Source: Rhodococcus sp. P1Y (GTDB taxonomy: Bacteria > Actinomycetota > Actinomycetes > Mycobacteriales > Mycobacteriaceae). Taken from it: a stretch of DNA of 64,000 nt. The translations under genes were made by a program, and so were the position numbers. The notes below the pieces were generated by a model that was given only the letters and a program-made list of their open reading frames with translations, ran no database searches and was not told the origin of the DNA. Of the stretch, positions 25,521 to 34,789 are shown piece after piece. The stretch covers positions 3,472,001-3,536,000 of the forward strand of contig NZ_CP032762.1 in the NCBI RefSeq assembly GCF_003641205.1, given 5' to 3'. Position 1 is the stretch's first letter, and each line of letters begins with the position of its first letter.

Positions 25521-26641
25521 AGATCGGGATGGTCTGCCCGTATTCCTTCGACGTACCGGGGGGCGTTCAGGCGCACGTCGAGCAGTTGGCCGAGGTGTTC
25601 ATCGAGCGGGGACATCGTGTCAGCGTCCTGGCGCCTGCCTCCGAGGACACCGAACTGCCGGAGTTCGTGGTCTCGGCAGGCGAAGCGCTCGCGATACCGT
25701 ACAACGGATCCGTCGCTCGGCTCCGATTCGGTCCGATCACTTACTCGCGCATCCGAAAATGGATCGCCGAGAACGATTTCGACGTACTGCACATCCACGA
25801 ACCGAACGCACCGAGCCTGTCCATGCTGGCATTGAAGGCTGCGGAGGGCCCGATCGTCGCGACGTTTCATACGTCGACCACGAAGTCGTTGGTACTCAGC
25901 ACATTTCAAGGTGTGCTTCGCCCGTACCACGAGAAGATCAGCGGCCGCATCGCCGTGTCCGAGCTTGCGCGACGCTGGCAGGTCGAAGCTCTCGGTAGCG
26001 ACGCAGTCGAAATCCCCAACGGCGTCGACGTGTCGGCGTTCGCCCGCGCACCGATGCTTCCCGGGTACCCGAAAAGCGGCGGGACAGTGTTGTTTCTCGG
26101 CCGCTTCGACGAGCCGCGTAAAGGTATGGCGGTGTTGCTCGGAGCACTACCCGATCTCGTGAACCGTCATCCGGACGTCGAAATACTCGTGGTAGGCCGA
26201 GGCGACGAAGACAAACTGCGTAAGGAAGCGGGCGAGCTCGCCTCGCACTTGACCTTTCTCGGGCAGGTCGACGACGACAAGAAGGCGTCTGCCATGCGCA
26301 GCGCCGACGTGTACTGCGCTCCCAACCTCGGAGGCGAGAGCTTCGGCATCGTGTTGGTGGAGGCGATGGCGTCGGGAACTGCGGTGGTGGCGAGTGAGCT
26401 CGACGCATTCCGCCGCGTGCTACGAGACGGAGTCGCAGGCCTGCTCGTGCCGGTCGGGGACTCCGCGAGCCTCGCGACCGCGATCGATTCGGTGCTCTCG
26501 TCCGAGGATGTCAAGAACGGACTGATCGAAGCCGCGGCGCGGGCCGTCACCGAATACGACTGGCCAGTCGTCGCCGAACAAATAATGCGTGTGTACGAGA
26601 CGGTTACCGTCGGAGGTCAGAAAGTGCGAGCGGCCGGCTGA
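25517..26641 (+). CDS. pimA: Phosphatidylinositol alpha-mannosyltransferase PimA
   Basis: GT4-family glycosyltransferase of 374 residues that adds the first mannose from GDP-mannose to phosphatidylinositol on the cytoplasmic face of the membrane. The N-terminus IGMVCPYSFDVPGGVQAHV is nearly identical to mycobacterial PimA, with the GG loop that contacts the acceptor. The C-terminal GDP-mannose domain has FLGRFDEPRKGM and the EX7E motif in GGESFGIVLVEAMASG. The GTG start overlaps patA (GTGA), and the stop shares one base with the following Nudix gene (TGATG). Confidence 0.95.
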   Translation: MKIGMVCPYSFDVPGGVQAHVEQLAEVFIERGHRVSVLAPASEDTELPEFVVSAGEALAIPYNGSVARLRFGPITYSRIRKWIAENDFDVLHIHEPNAPSLSMLALKAAEGPIVATFHTSTTKSLVLSTFQGVLRPYHEKISGRIAVSELARRWQVEALGSDAVEIPNGVDVSAFARAPMLPGYPKSGGTVLFLGRFDEPRKGMAVLLGALPDLVNRHPDVEILVVGRGDEDKLRKEAGELASHLTFLGQVDDDKKASAMRSADVYCAPNLGGESFGIVLVEAMASGTAVVASELDAFRRVLRDGVAGLLVPVGDSASLATAIDSVLSSEDVKNGLIEAAARAVTEYDWPVVAEQIMRVYETVTVGGQKVRAAG

Positions 26642-27666
26642 TGACATTGTCCGCATTGACGGTCCTCGTCGTAGGTCTCGTCGCCGTTGTCATTCTGGTG
26701 GTCGGACTGTGGGCGTACGCCACCGCGAACCGACTCGACAGGTTGCACGTCCGATCCGATCTGGCGTGGCAATCCCTCGATTCCGCGCTGGCACGGCGTG
26801 CCGTCGTCGCACGGGCGGTTTCTGCCGCCACGCGGAGCAATCTGGATGCGAGTCGGCGACTGGCCGCACTGGCGGACGCGGCGGAACGCGCGAATCGAGA
26901 TGATCGAGAGGACGCCGAGAACGCAGTGTCGATGGCGCTGGCCGCCCTCGACCCCGCGGATCTCCCGCCGCAGCTCGTGGCGGAGCTGGCCGATTCCGAA
27001 GCGCGTGTGCTCATCGCGCGTCGATTCCACAACGATGCTGTGCGCGACACACTCGCGCTGCGCGCGACTGGGCCCGTGCGACTGCTTCATCTCGGCGGCA
27101 CCGCCTCGCTTCCCTCGTACTTCGAGATCGCCGAACGTTCGGCGTCCGAGACTTTCGGACACGAGGGGCGTGCGGTACAGCGCACGTCGTCGCGGGTGGT
27201 ACTCGTCGACGAGCGCGGACGCGTACTACTCCTGCGCGGGCACGATCCGACGGTTCCCGAGGTCTACTTCTGGTTCACGATCGGTGGCGCAGTGGAGTCG
27301 GGTGAGAATTTGCGTGACGCGGCCGCCCGCGAGGTTCGTGAGGAAACCGGTCTGCACGTCGCGGCGTCCGAGCTGAAGGGGCCGATGTGGCGCCGGGTCG
27401 CGACCTTCCCGTTCAACGGGACGCTGCTGCGCTCCGAGGAACTGTTCTTTGCCTTCCGGACTCAGGAGTTCGAACCCGAACACGCTGGGTTCACCGATCT
27501 CGAACGCCGAACGGTGACCGGCCATCGCTGGTGCACGGAGGACGACATCAGGTCCCTTGCCGCGACCGGTGAGACGGTGTACCCGCAGGACCTGGCAGAG
27601 CTTCTCGACGAAGTCAACATCGTCCTCGCGCGTCGCGTGGAACCCGAAGTGCGCGCCATCCGCTGA
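26641..27666 (+). CDS. Membrane protein fusing a LemA-like coiled coil to a Nudix hydrolase domain
   Basis: Protein of 341 residues. An N-terminal membrane helix (about residues 5-27) is followed by an Ala/Arg/Asp-rich helical region (about 30-140, starting ANRLDRLHVRSDLAWQSLD) that resembles LemA domains. The C-terminal Nudix domain has the box GGAVESGENLRDAAAREVRE...TGL, at residues 215-238, complete in Gx5Ex7REUxEExGU form, so a metal-dependent hydrolase of a nucleoside-diphosphate-linked compound is expected. M. tuberculosis Rv2609c has the same size and position. Its place as the fourth gene of the PIM operon suggests acting on a nucleotide-sugar or CDP-lipid by-product, which is inference. 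Confidence 0.8.
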   Translation: MTLSALTVLVVGLVAVVILVVGLWAYATANRLDRLHVRSDLAWQSLDSALARRAVVARAVSAATRSNLDASRRLAALADAAERANRDDREDAENAVSMALAALDPADLPPQLVAELADSEARVLIARRFHNDAVRDTLALRATGPVRLLHLGGTASLPSYFEIAERSASETFGHEGRAVQRTSSRVVLVDERGRVLLLRGHDPTVPEVYFWFTIGGAVESGENLRDAAAREVREETGLHVAASELKGPMWRRVATFPFNGTLLRSEELFFAFRTQEFEPEHAGFTDLERRTVTGHRWCTEDDIRSLAATGETVYPQDLAELLDEVNIVLARRVEPEVRAIR

Positions 27667-27779
27667 AAGGGCCAGCCACTGTTCACTGGCTATTGGAACG
27701 AGCGCCAGCGACGGCTTAGTCTCGTGGTCGCCGCTTTTCTGCACGCGGCCCGAACCGTTCCTCAACACCAGGAGATACT

Positions 27780-28703
27780 TTGAGTACGCCTATCGTGCCC
27801 GCATCAAGTGACCTCGACAACGCCGGGAGAGGCACTGCTCGGGTCAAGCGCGGTATGGCCGAAATGCTCAAGGGCGGCGTGATCATGGACGTCGTGACGG
27901 CCGAGCAGGCCAAGATCGCCGAGGACGCCGGTGCCGTTGCAGTGATGGCGCTCGAGCGCGTTCCCGCGGACATTCGCGCTCAGGGTGGGGTTTCGCGAAT
28001 GAGCGATCCCGACATGATCGATTCCATCATCGCGTCGGTGTCGATTCCAGTGATGGCGAAGGCGCGCATCGGCCATTTCGTCGAGGCACAGATCCTGCAG
28101 AGTCTCGGCGTGGACTACGTCGACGAGTCCGAGGTCCTCACACCCGCCGACTACGCGAATCACATCGACAAGTGGAACTTCACCGTTCCGTTCGTCTGTG
28201 GAGCGACCAACCTCGGTGAAGCGCTACGCCGCATCACCGAGGGCGCGGCGATGATCAGGTCCAAGGGCGAGGCCGGTACCGGCGACGTCTCGAACGCAAC
28301 GACACACATGCGCAAGATCCGTGACGAGATCCGTCGTCTGACCTCACTGCCCGAGGACGAGTTGTACGTGGCCGCCAAGGAGCTGCAGGCGCCCTACGAC
28401 CTCGTCGTCGAGGTGGCTCGGGCAGGGAAGCTTCCCGTGACGCTGTTCACCGCGGGTGGAATCGCCACCCCGGCCGACGCTGCGATGATGATGCAGCTCG
28501 GTGCCGAAGGTGTGTTCGTCGGATCGGGCATCTTCAAGTCCGGCAACCCGAAAGAGCGTGCCGAGGCCATCGTGAAGGCCACCACGTTCCACGACGATCC
28601 CGACGTCCTGGCGAAGATCTCTCGCGGCCTCGGTGAGGCAATGGTCGGTATCAACGTCGACGATCTCCCGGTCGGTCATCGGCTGGCCGAACGCGGTTGG
28701 TAA
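27780..28703 (+). CDS. pdxS: Pyridoxal 5'-phosphate synthase, PdxS subunit
   Basis: TIM-barrel synthase of 307 residues that builds PLP from ribose-5-phosphate, glyceraldehyde-3-phosphate and ammonia supplied by PdxT. The Schiff-base lysine is in [10 protein letters not shown] (Lys94), Asp37 lies in VIMDVVT, and the phosphate loop is [16 protein letters not shown]. The start is a TTG at 27780, fixed by AGGAG five bases upstream. The 113-base leader since the Nudix gene shows only weak hairpins and no PdxR-type site I can recognise. Its partner pdxT lies 1.55 kb downstream, separated by tesB and an opposing gene. Confidence 0.95.
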   Translation: MSTPIVPASSDLDNAGRGTARVKRGMAEMLKGGVIMDVVTAEQAKIAEDAGAVAVMALERVPADIRAQGGVSRMSDPDMIDSIIASVSIPVMAKARIGHFVEAQILQSLGVDYVDESEVLTPADYANHIDKWNFTVPFVCGATNLGEALRRITEGAAMIRSKGEAGTGDVSNATTHMRKIRDEIRRLTSLPEDELYVAAKELQAPYDLVVEVARAGKLPVTLFTAGGIATPADAAMMMQLGAEGVFVGSGIFKSGNPKERAEAIVKATTFHDDPDVLAKISRGLGEAMVGINVDDLPVGHRLAERGW

Positions 28704-28713
28704 CCGACAGGAT

Positions 28714-29385
28714 TCATTTCAGGCGGGGCAGCAGTGCGGGCTTGTCCGGGTGATCCCATCGAACCGTGAACTCGGGTTCGGCGTCGGTCTCGGCGTAGAA
28801 CTGTGTGAGGGGTTCGATCGTCCACTGTTCGTGCTCGGCGGTTCGCCTGCGTAGCGCGCCTGCGCTGAGCTTCAGATGCACGGTGACGGCGGCGTCGACT
28901 CGTCCCAGGATGGTCGGTCCCGCCACGACAAGCACGTGATCGTCGGCCGAGTCTTTGAGCGACTCACGTGCGGACCGGTCGGCAGCTTCGTTCCACAGGC
29001 GAGGTAGGTATCGGCCGCGGCCGCCGGGCGCCATCGGCGCGATGACCTCACGCTGGAGTGCGTCGAAGTCGAACCACGCTGTGCGGTAGGTGATGTCGTC
29101 GGTCCGCGAGTACTCGAAGCGTAGTGATGCGGGCCTGACGAAGTCATGGAGGTCGATTACGTCACATGCCCGGCCGGTGCTGCGAATTCTCTCCCGAATG
29201 CGGTGCGCGAACGCAACAGGATCGGCAGCGTCGGCACCGTCGACGACACCGATTGTGCGCGTGCCGAAAGGGATTCGCTCACAGATCCTCTCGACCAGCA
29301 CATCCGGAAAAATTGGAACGGGAACACGTCGATCCTGGTTGGGCACCACGCCATCTTGCCTGGCGGCCCGCTTGTTAGCCTTCAC
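28714..29385 (-). CDS. Uridine-kinase-like protein with a degenerate P-loop
   Basis: Protein of about 223 residues resembling the uridine kinase/phosphoribulokinase group. A strand plus loop reads RTIGVVDGADAADPVAFA where a kinase would have GxxGxGKS/T, so the Gly-Lys-Ser/Thr that binds ATP phosphates is missing. A Walker-B-like strand follows (CDVIDLHDFVRP), then YRTAWFDFDALQREVIAP, which matches the family's substrate region, and a lid-like HLKLSAGALRRRTAEHE. Kinase activity is doubtful. The start is uncertain: GTG at 29385 is chosen because it keeps the gene clear of divergent tesB, with GTG 29349 an alternative. It converges on pdxS with 10 bases between. Confidence 0.65.
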   Translation of the reverse strand: MKANKRAARQDGVVPNQDRRVPVPIFPDVLVERICERIPFGTRTIGVVDGADAADPVAFAHRIRERIRSTGRACDVIDLHDFVRPASLRFEYSRTDDITYRTAWFDFDALQREVIAPMAPGGRGRYLPRLWNEAADRSARESLKDSADDHVLVVAGPTILGRVDAAVTVHLKLSAGALRRRTAEHEQWTIEPLTQFYAETDAEPEFTVRWDHPDKPALLPRLK

Positions 29386-29409
29386 GACGAGTGACGAGAA
29401 AGGTGAACA

Positions 29410-30261
29410 ATGGCCAGCATCGAGGACATTCTCGAACTGGAACGCATCGAGAACGACATCTTTCGTGGTCGAACGTTTCCCAGTTTGTTGCAACGCACGT
29501 TCGGTGGACAGGTGGCGGGCCAGGCCCTGGTATCGGCAGTCAACACGGTCGGCGACGAGTATCGAGTGCACTCGTTGCACGGATACTTCATCCGGCCCGG
29601 GAACCCAACGGAACCGACCGTGTACATGGTCGAGCGGGTTCGCGACGGTCGTTCGTTCTGCACCCGGCGGGTGACGGGGATACAAGACGGCAAGGCGATC
29701 TTCACCATGTCCGCGTCGTTTCACGTCGAGGACCAAGGGATCTCGCACCAGGACACGATGCCGCGCGTCGTCGAACCGGAAAACCTTCCCGATCCGCGGG
29801 ATCTGCCGAATTTCGACAACTCGTTCTACGAGGAGTGGAAGGAGTGGGACATCAGGAGGATCCCGGACGCTCAAACCGAGAAGCATCCAAGCTTCGCCGC
29901 CCAACAACGGGTGTGGTTTCGGTACCGCGATCCGCTACCCGACAGTCAGGTGTTCCACGTCTGCACACTCGCCTACATGTCGGACATGACACTGATCGGG
30001 TCGGCGAAAGTCCCGCACCCGTCCGTCGTGACACAAACCGCCTCACTCGATCACGCTCTCTGGTTCCTGCGACCGTTCCGCGCCGATGAGTGGTTGCTTT
30101 ACGACCAGACGTCACCCTCGGCGGACTTCGGACGCGCACTGGCGCAGGGACGCATCTTCGATCGGAAGGGCAGAATGGTTGCCGCTGTCGTTCAAGAAGG
30201 TCTCATGCGCATCGAGCGGGACACGACCAAGACCGTCACCGACCCGTTCGTGCCCAAGTGA
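29410..30261 (+). CDS. tesB: Acyl-CoA thioesterase II
   Basis: Double-hotdog thioesterase of 283 residues that hydrolyses acyl-CoA to free fatty acid and CoA. The N-terminal hotdog contains [15 protein letters not shown] and [11 protein letters not shown]; the C-terminal one contains [24 protein letters not shown] and the catalytic-region [19 protein letters not shown] with the Asp/Thr/Gln set. The ATG has AAAGGTG four bases upstream. A TAGCCT hexamer about 25 bases earlier may be its -10. It sits between pdxS and pdxT, as in M. tuberculosis Rv2605c, though no metabolic link with PLP synthesis is evident. The stop overlaps pdxT (GTGA). Confidence 0.93.
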   Translation: MASIEDILELERIENDIFRGRTFPSLLQRTFGGQVAGQALVSAVNTVGDEYRVHSLHGYFIRPGNPTEPTVYMVERVRDGRSFCTRRVTGIQDGKAIFTMSASFHVEDQGISHQDTMPRVVEPENLPDPRDLPNFDNSFYEEWKEWDIRRIPDAQTEKHPSFAAQQRVWFRYRDPLPDSQVFHVCTLAYMSDMTLIGSAKVPHPSVVTQTASLDHALWFLRPFRADEWLLYDQTSPSADFGRALAQGRIFDRKGRMVAAVVQEGLMRIERDTTKTVTDPFVPK

Positions 30262-30863
30262 GCAGTCCGCGTATCGGAGTTCTGGCACTCCAGGGCGACG
30301 TGAGGGAGCACCTAGCGGCGTTGGAATCGAGCGGAGCGGCCGGCAGTAGCGTGCGCCGGGCCGAGGAACTGGACGAAGTCGACGGTCTGATCATCCCTGG
30401 AGGCGAGTCGACGACGATGAGTAACCTGCTCACCGTGTTCGACCTGCTCGAGCCGCTGCGCGCACGCTTGAAGGACGGCCTGCCGGCGTACGGTTCCTGC
30501 GCGGGGATGATCCTGCTCGCAGGCGAGATACTCGACACCAGGCCCGACGCCCACCATCTCGACGCGCTCGACATCACGGTTCGGCGCAATGCCTTCGGTC
30601 GCCAGGTCGATTCGTTCGAGACCGATCTGCAGTTCGCGGGTATCGAAGGCGACGCCGTACGCGCGGTGTTCATCCGGGCGCCGTGGGTCGAACGTGTCGG
30701 GCCAGATGTCGAGGTGCTGGCCACGGTCCCGGAAGGACCCGCCGCGGGACGCGTCGTCGCGGTCAGGCAGGGCAACGTCATGGCCACCAGTTTCCATCCC
30801 GAGGTAACCGGTGACCGCCGAGTCCACCAGCAATTCGTTGACCTCGTTCGCAAGTCCTTCTAG
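30258..30863 (+). CDS. pdxT: Pyridoxal 5'-phosphate synthase, PdxT glutaminase subunit
   Basis: Class-I glutamine amidotransferase of 201 residues that feeds ammonia to PdxS. The catalytic triad is visible: Cys81 in [11 protein letters not shown], and His180 and Glu182 in SFHPEVTGD. The oxyanion and substrate segment [14 protein letters not shown] is canonical. The GTG start overlaps the tesB stop as GTGA, so PdxT synthesis is coupled to TesB translation. It forms the PLP synthase complex with the PdxS encoded at 27780. Confidence 0.95.
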   Translation: MSSPRIGVLALQGDVREHLAALESSGAAGSSVRRAEELDEVDGLIIPGGESTTMSNLLTVFDLLEPLRARLKDGLPAYGSCAGMILLAGEILDTRPDAHHLDALDITVRRNAFGRQVDSFETDLQFAGIEGDAVRAVFIRAPWVERVGPDVEVLATVPEGPAAGRVVAVRQGNVMATSFHPEVTGDRRVHQQFVDLVRKSF

Positions 30864-30949
30864 GACGTTGCGCGCCGTCTGGAGCTGTTGGGCCAACTGC
30901 ACGCGTAAACTATGAACACTTGTCGTATGCACGAAAGGGGCTCCATCGC

Positions 30950-31705
30950 ATGAGCGGCCACTCCAAATGGGCCACCACCAAGCACAAGAAGGCGGTGATC
31001 GACGCCCGGCGGGGTAAGTCTTTTGCCAAGCTCATCAAGAACATCGAGGTGGCAGCCCGAACCGGTGGTGGCGATCCGACTGGAAACCCCACGCTGTTCG
31101 ACGCCATTCAGAAGGCGAAGAAGACGTCGGTTCCCATCGACAACATCGAGCGTGCACGAAAGCGCGGCGCCGGAGAAGAGACGGGTGGCGCCGATTGGCA
31201 GACCATCATGTACGAGGGTTACGGGCCGAACGGTGTCGCGGTGCTCATCGAATGTCTGACGGACAACCGTAATCGGGCGGCGGGCGAGGTGCGAGTCGCG
31301 ATGACGCGCAACGGCGGCAACATGGCCGACCCGGGTTCGGTGTCGTACCTGTTCTCGCGCAAGGGTCTCGTCACGTTGGAGAAGAACGGCCAAAGCGAGG
31401 ACGATGTCCTGCTTGCAGTCCTCGACGCGGGCGCCGAGGAGGTCACCGACAACGGCGACACGTTCGAGATCGTCAGCGAGCCAACCGACCTCGTCGCGGT
31501 GCGCTCGGCGCTGCAGGAGGCGGGTATCGACTACGACTCTGCGGAAGCGAGTTTTCAGGCATCGGTGAGCGTTCCCGTCGATGCCGAAGGCGCTCGCAAA
31601 GTCTTCAAATTGATCGACGCGCTCGAGGACAGCGACGACGTCCAGAATGTGTATTCCAACGTCGAACTGTCGGACGAGGTGCTCGCCGAGCTCGACGAAG
31701 ACTGA
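30950..31705 (+). CDS. yebC: YebC/PmpR-family protein
   Basis: Three-domain protein of 251 residues, widespread in bacteria and related to mitochondrial TACO1. The opening [23 protein letters not shown] and the motifs [14 protein letters not shown] and [22 protein letters not shown] are nearly invariant in the family. Members are described as transcriptional regulators or as factors that help ribosomes on proline-rich stretches; which applies here cannot be told. The ATG has GAAAGGGG ten bases upstream. A TAAACT hexamer at 30906-30911 could be a -10. It precedes ruvC, a frequent bacterial arrangement. Confidence 0.93.
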   Translation: MSGHSKWATTKHKKAVIDARRGKSFAKLIKNIEVAARTGGGDPTGNPTLFDAIQKAKKTSVPIDNIERARKRGAGEETGGADWQTIMYEGYGPNGVAVLIECLTDNRNRAAGEVRVAMTRNGGNMADPGSVSYLFSRKGLVTLEKNGQSEDDVLLAVLDAGAEEVTDNGDTFEIVSEPTDLVAVRSALQEAGIDYDSAEASFQASVSVPVDAEGARKVFKLIDALEDSDDVQNVYSNVELSDEVLAELDED

Positions 31706-31760
31706 CGCGCTGACGGGCGGGTGTCGCAGACGCCCGTCCGCCCTGCCCTCCGCTACGCTA

Positions 31761-31776
31761 TCGAACAACAGTTCGT
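31761..31776 (+). promoter_or_regulatory. LexA (SOS) box upstream of ruvCAB
   Basis: TCGAACAACAGTTCGT matches the mycobacterial SOS operator TCGAAC-N4-GTTCGA with a single mismatch at the last base. It lies 19 bases before the ruvC GTG and next to the -10-like TACGCT (31754-31759), where LexA would block initiation. Confidence 0.8.
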
Positions 31777-31795
31777 AAGCGGAAGGGGCGCAACA

Positions 31796-32425
31796 GTGCG
31801 TGTGATGGGCGTCGACCCCGGCTTGACCCGGTGTGGGTTGAGTTTGATCGAAGGCGGAGCCGGGCGCAGCGTGATCGCTCTCGATGTCGATGTCGTGCGT
31901 ACCCCCGCCGACATGGATCTTGCTCAGCGTCTTCTACGCATATCGGAGGCGGCCGAGTACTGGTTGGACACCCACAAGCCCAGTGTCGTCGCCATCGAGC
32001 GCGTGTTCGCGCAGCACAACGTCCGAACCGCCATGGGCACCGCTCAAGCCGGTGGGGTGATCGCGCTCGCTGCGGCTCGTCGCGGCATCGATGTGTGCTT
32101 CCACACCCCCAGCGAGGTGAAAGCCGCCGTCACCGGGAACGGTAGCGCGGACAAAGCCCAGGTCACCGCGATGGTGATGCGCATTCTGGGACTACAGACG
32201 GCACCGACTCCCGCGGACGCCGCCGACGCGTTGGCGCTGGGCATTTGTCATTGCTGGCGCGCTCCGATGATCGCAAGGATGGCGCAGGCCGAAGCAATGG
32301 CCGCGGAACAGAAGCGAAAGTACGAAGCTCGACTAGCCGAGGAACGTAAAGCGCGGGCGTCCGCAACCCGGAAGCTCGCGACGGCTGCAGCGAGTAAGGC
32401 CAAGAGAGAGGCAGGACTGCGGTGA
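31796..32425 (+). CDS. ruvC: Holliday junction endonuclease RuvC
   Basis: Crossover junction resolvase of 209 residues with an RNase-H fold. The four metal-binding acids are visible: Asp7 (VMGVDPG), Glu68 (VAIERVF), Asp141 and Asp144 ([12 protein letters not shown]). A charged Arg/Ala/Glu-rich tail of about 45 residues extends beyond the core. The GTG at 31796 is supported by GGAAGGGG seven bases upstream and by alignment with mycobacterial RuvC, which also begins [14 protein letters not shown]. An SOS box lies just upstream, so the operon should be DNA-damage inducible. It is coupled to ruvA by GTGA. Confidence 0.96.
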   Translation: MRVMGVDPGLTRCGLSLIEGGAGRSVIALDVDVVRTPADMDLAQRLLRISEAAEYWLDTHKPSVVAIERVFAQHNVRTAMGTAQAGGVIALAAARRGIDVCFHTPSEVKAAVTGNGSADKAQVTAMVMRILGLQTAPTPADAADALALGICHCWRAPMIARMAQAEAMAAEQKRKYEARLAEERKARASATRKLATAAASKAKREAGLR

Positions 32426-33030
32426 TCGCGTCCATTCGCGGTGAGGTCCTCACGATCGCACTCGATCACGTTGTTCTCGAAGCAGCCGGCGTCGGATATC
32501 GAATCAACGCGACGCCCTCGACGCTCGGAACATTGAGCCGAGGCTCCGAGTCGCGTCTGCTGACGACGATGATCGTGCGCGAGGACTCGATGACCCTCTA
32601 CGGATTCGCCGACGGTGAATCGAGGGACCTGTTCTCGCTGCTGCTGACCGTATCCGGCGTCGGTCCCCGAATTGCGATGGCAACGCTCGCCGTACTCGAT
32701 CCGAACGCGCTGCGGACAGCCCTTGCCGACAGCAACATCACTGCACTCACGCGGGTGCCCGGCATCGGCAAACGCGGCGCAGAGCGCATGGTCGTCGAAC
32801 TTCGCGACAAAGTCGACGCGATCGTCGGTGGGGGATCGGCGACGTCGCTTCCGTCCGGCGCAGCCGGTGGCAATCCCGTTCGGGAGCAGATCGTCGAAGC
32901 ACTCACCGGTCTCGGTTTCGCGCTCAAGCAGGCGGAGGATGCGACGGACGCCGTTTTGGCGGCGCAGCCCGACGCCTCGACGTCCGCGGCCCTGAGATCG
33001 GCTCTCGCGTCCCTCGGTAAGAGCAAGTGA
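32422..33030 (+). CDS. ruvA: Holliday junction DNA helicase subunit RuvA
   Basis: Junction-binding subunit of 202 residues. An N-terminal OB domain opens [20 protein letters not shown]. Two helix-hairpin-helix motifs follow ([16 protein letters not shown] and [19 protein letters not shown]), then a Gly/Ser linker and the C-terminal domain that contacts RuvB (from about residue 150). RuvA tetramers hold the four-way junction flat while RuvB drives branch migration. The GTG start overlaps the ruvC stop and the stop overlaps ruvB, both as GTGA, and all three genes share the SOS box at 31761. Confidence 0.96.
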   Translation: MIASIRGEVLTIALDHVVLEAAGVGYRINATPSTLGTLSRGSESRLLTTMIVREDSMTLYGFADGESRDLFSLLLTVSGVGPRIAMATLAVLDPNALRTALADSNITALTRVPGIGKRGAERMVVELRDKVDAIVGGGSATSLPSGAAGGNPVREQIVEALTGLGFALKQAEDATDAVLAAQPDASTSAALRSALASLGKSK

Positions 33031-34103
33031 CCGAAGATCCCGGGTTCGAGGACTCGCAGGTGACCCCTGAGGTCACCGCGGACGACCTCGACGTCGAGAC
33101 GAGCCTGCGCCCGAAGTCTCTCACCGACTTCATCGGACAACCGCGCGTGCGCGAGCAACTACAGCTCGTCCTCACCGGCGCGAAGCTTCGCGGCGGAACC
33201 CCCGACCACATCCTGATGTCGGGTCCTCCAGGACTGGGCAAGACGTCGATGGCGATGATCATCGCGCAGGAACTCGGAACCTCATTGAGACTCACATCGG
33301 GTCCTGCCCTCGAACGGGCAGGTGATCTGGCGGCGATGCTCAGCAACCTGGTCGAGGGCGACGTCCTGTTCATCGACGAGATTCATCGCATCGCGCGACC
33401 CGCCGAAGAAATGTTGTACCTGGCGATGGAGGACTTTCGAGTAGACGTGGTCGTCGGGAAGGGGCCTGGAGCGACGTCGATTCCTCTGGAAGTTGCTCCG
33501 TTCACCCTCGTCGGCGCCACGACTCGGTCCGGGGCACTCACCGGCCCGCTGCGTGACCGCTTCGGGTTCGTCGCTCACATGGATTTCTACGAGCCCGAGG
33601 AGCTCGAACAGATCCTTCTCCGCTCGGCAGGCATCCTCGGCGTACCTATCGACAAGGACGGCTGCGCGGAGATCGCAGGACGTTCGCGCGGAACGCCGCG
33701 TATCGCAAACCGGCTCTTGCGGCGCGTGCGCGACTACGCAGAGGTGCGCGGCGACGGCACGGTAACCAAGAAGACCGCCCAGGAGGCGCTCGTCGTCTAC
33801 GACGTGGACCACCTCGGCCTCGATCGCCTCGACCGCGCGGTTCTGAGTGCACTGATCAGAAGCTTCGGCGGCGGTCCCGTCGGTGTCTCGACCCTCGCCG
33901 TGGCGGTGGGCGAGGAGCCCGCGACAGTGGAGGAGGTGTGCGAGCCGTTTCTGGTGCGCGCAGGTATGGTCGCGCGCACGCCTCGTGGCCGGGTGGCGAC
34001 CGCGGCGGCATGGACTCACCTTGGACTGATCCCACCGCCCGACCTAGCAATCGGCGGGATTTCAGTACGCACCAACGAGGCTCAGCAGGGGTTATTCGAA
34101 TAA
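33027..34103 (+). CDS. ruvB: Holliday junction DNA helicase subunit RuvB
   Basis: AAA+ motor of 358 residues that drives branch migration. Motifs in order: [12 protein letters not shown] at the N-terminus, Walker [13 protein letters not shown], Walker [11 protein letters not shown], sensor 1 VGATTRSG with the arginine finger in GPLRDRFG, sensor 2 in [15 protein letters not shown], and a C-terminal winged helix containing TPRGRVAT. The start GTG overlaps ruvA. It is the last gene of the SOS-regulated operon; a 127-base gap follows before yajC. Confidence 0.97.
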   Translation: MTEDPGFEDSQVTPEVTADDLDVETSLRPKSLTDFIGQPRVREQLQLVLTGAKLRGGTPDHILMSGPPGLGKTSMAMIIAQELGTSLRLTSGPALERAGDLAAMLSNLVEGDVLFIDEIHRIARPAEEMLYLAMEDFRVDVVVGKGPGATSIPLEVAPFTLVGATTRSGALTGPLRDRFGFVAHMDFYEPEELEQILLRSAGILGVPIDKDGCAEIAGRSRGTPRIANRLLRRVRDYAEVRGDGTVTKKTAQEALVVYDVDHLGLDRLDRAVLSALIRSFGGGPVGVSTLAVAVGEEPATVEEVCEPFLVRAGMVARTPRGRVATAAAWTHLGLIPPPDLAIGGISVRTNEAQQGLFE

Positions 34104-34230
34104 TTTGCTGATAATCGACGGGAGCGCGGGGGATCGTGGGTTAGGTAATGGCACACTGGACGGACGCGCGGCACTGCTCGACTGCCGAGACCGACCGAGA
34201 ACCGACACTTGTTTAGGACTGACGTAAACG

Positions 34231-34638
34231 ATGGAACTGCTATTTCCGCTGCTGATCGTGGCATTGCTCGTACCGATGTTCCTCAACGTGCGTAAGCAGA
34301 AGAAGGTGCTTGCCGAAACTCAGAGCCTGCAGGACTCGTTGAAGGTTGGAGACGAGGTCGTGACGACTGCCGGCCTCTACGCCCGAGTCGTGCTGGTCGA
34401 AGAGGACACCGTGGATCTGGAGATCGCGGACGGAATCATCACCACCTGGTCGCGCGCCGTCGTTCGCGAGGTACTCCCGGCCGACAGCGAAGATTCGACC
34501 GAGATCGACGAGTTCGTCGCACCGGATGACCTGTCCGGCGTCGAGGGCGCAGGTCCATCTCTGGAGAAGAACGCGTCGTCGCAGCCTGCCACCGACGAGA
34601 CCGTCGAGCAGAGCGCACGCCGCCTCGAAAAAGAGTGA
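34231..34638 (+). CDS. yajC: Preprotein translocase accessory subunit YajC
   Basis: Small membrane protein of 135 residues associated with the SecDF part of the Sec translocon. One N-terminal helix (ELLFPLLIVALLVPMFL) is followed by RKQKKVLAETQSLQDSLKVGDEVVTTAGLYARV, the conserved YajC cytosolic core. An acidic tail of about 45 residues is typical of actinobacterial members. It heads the yajC-secD-secF block; unusually, 151 bases with a hairpin and a tiny reading frame separate it from secD. No clear Shine-Dalgarno precedes the ATG. Confidence 0.92.
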   Translation: MELLFPLLIVALLVPMFLNVRKQKKVLAETQSLQDSLKVGDEVVTTAGLYARVVLVEEDTVDLEIADGIITTWSRAVVREVLPADSEDSTEIDEFVAPDDLSGVEGAGPSLEKNASSQPATDETVEQSARRLEKE

Positions 34639-34645
34639 CACAAAG

Positions 34646-34720
34646 ATGACCGCAGCCGCTGTCGGACTCGATCCGGCAGCGGTTTCGCGTGCGAGGGCCC
34701 AGGTGTCCGTTTTCGCCTGA
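34646..34720 (+). CDS. Possible 24-residue leader peptide upstream of secD
   Basis: A short frame (ATG at 34646, TGA at 34718-34720) encodes 24 residues, ending ARAQVSVFA, in the gap between yajC and secD. It spans a strong hairpin (34656-34682). Only a weak AAAGA ribosome-binding sequence precedes it, and there is no membrane helix or recognisable arrest motif. It may be chance; its interest is its position in front of secDF. Coding is not established. Confidence 0.2.
   Translation: MTAAAVGLDPAAVSRARAQVSVFA
34656..34685 (+). terminator. Hairpin with short T-run between yajC and secD (attenuator-like)
   Basis: CCGCTGTCGGA (34656-34666) pairs with TCCGGCAGCGG (34672-34682), with one G-U pair, around CTCGA; TTT follows. 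It could attenuate or process the yajC-secDF message. Confidence 0.4.
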
Positions 34721-34789
34721 TCGGCTCGGCGTCGTCTTCATGTTTTCTTTCCGCTTCACCGTCTACTGCCAAGAGGAGAATCACACACC

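Noticed and set aside
27667..27779. Regulatory hairpin or PdxR site before pdxS
   Set aside because: Only 5-bp stems can be drawn and no direct-repeat operator is visible.
28704..28713. Terminator between pdxS and the uridine-kinase-like gene
   Set aside because: Only a 4-bp palindrome (GGTT/AACC) is present in the gap, too small to call.
34646..34720. SecDF arrest peptide of the Apd/VemP kind
   Set aside because: The 24-residue frame lacks an N-terminal membrane or signal segment and a known stall motif such as RAPP; kept only as a weak possibility.
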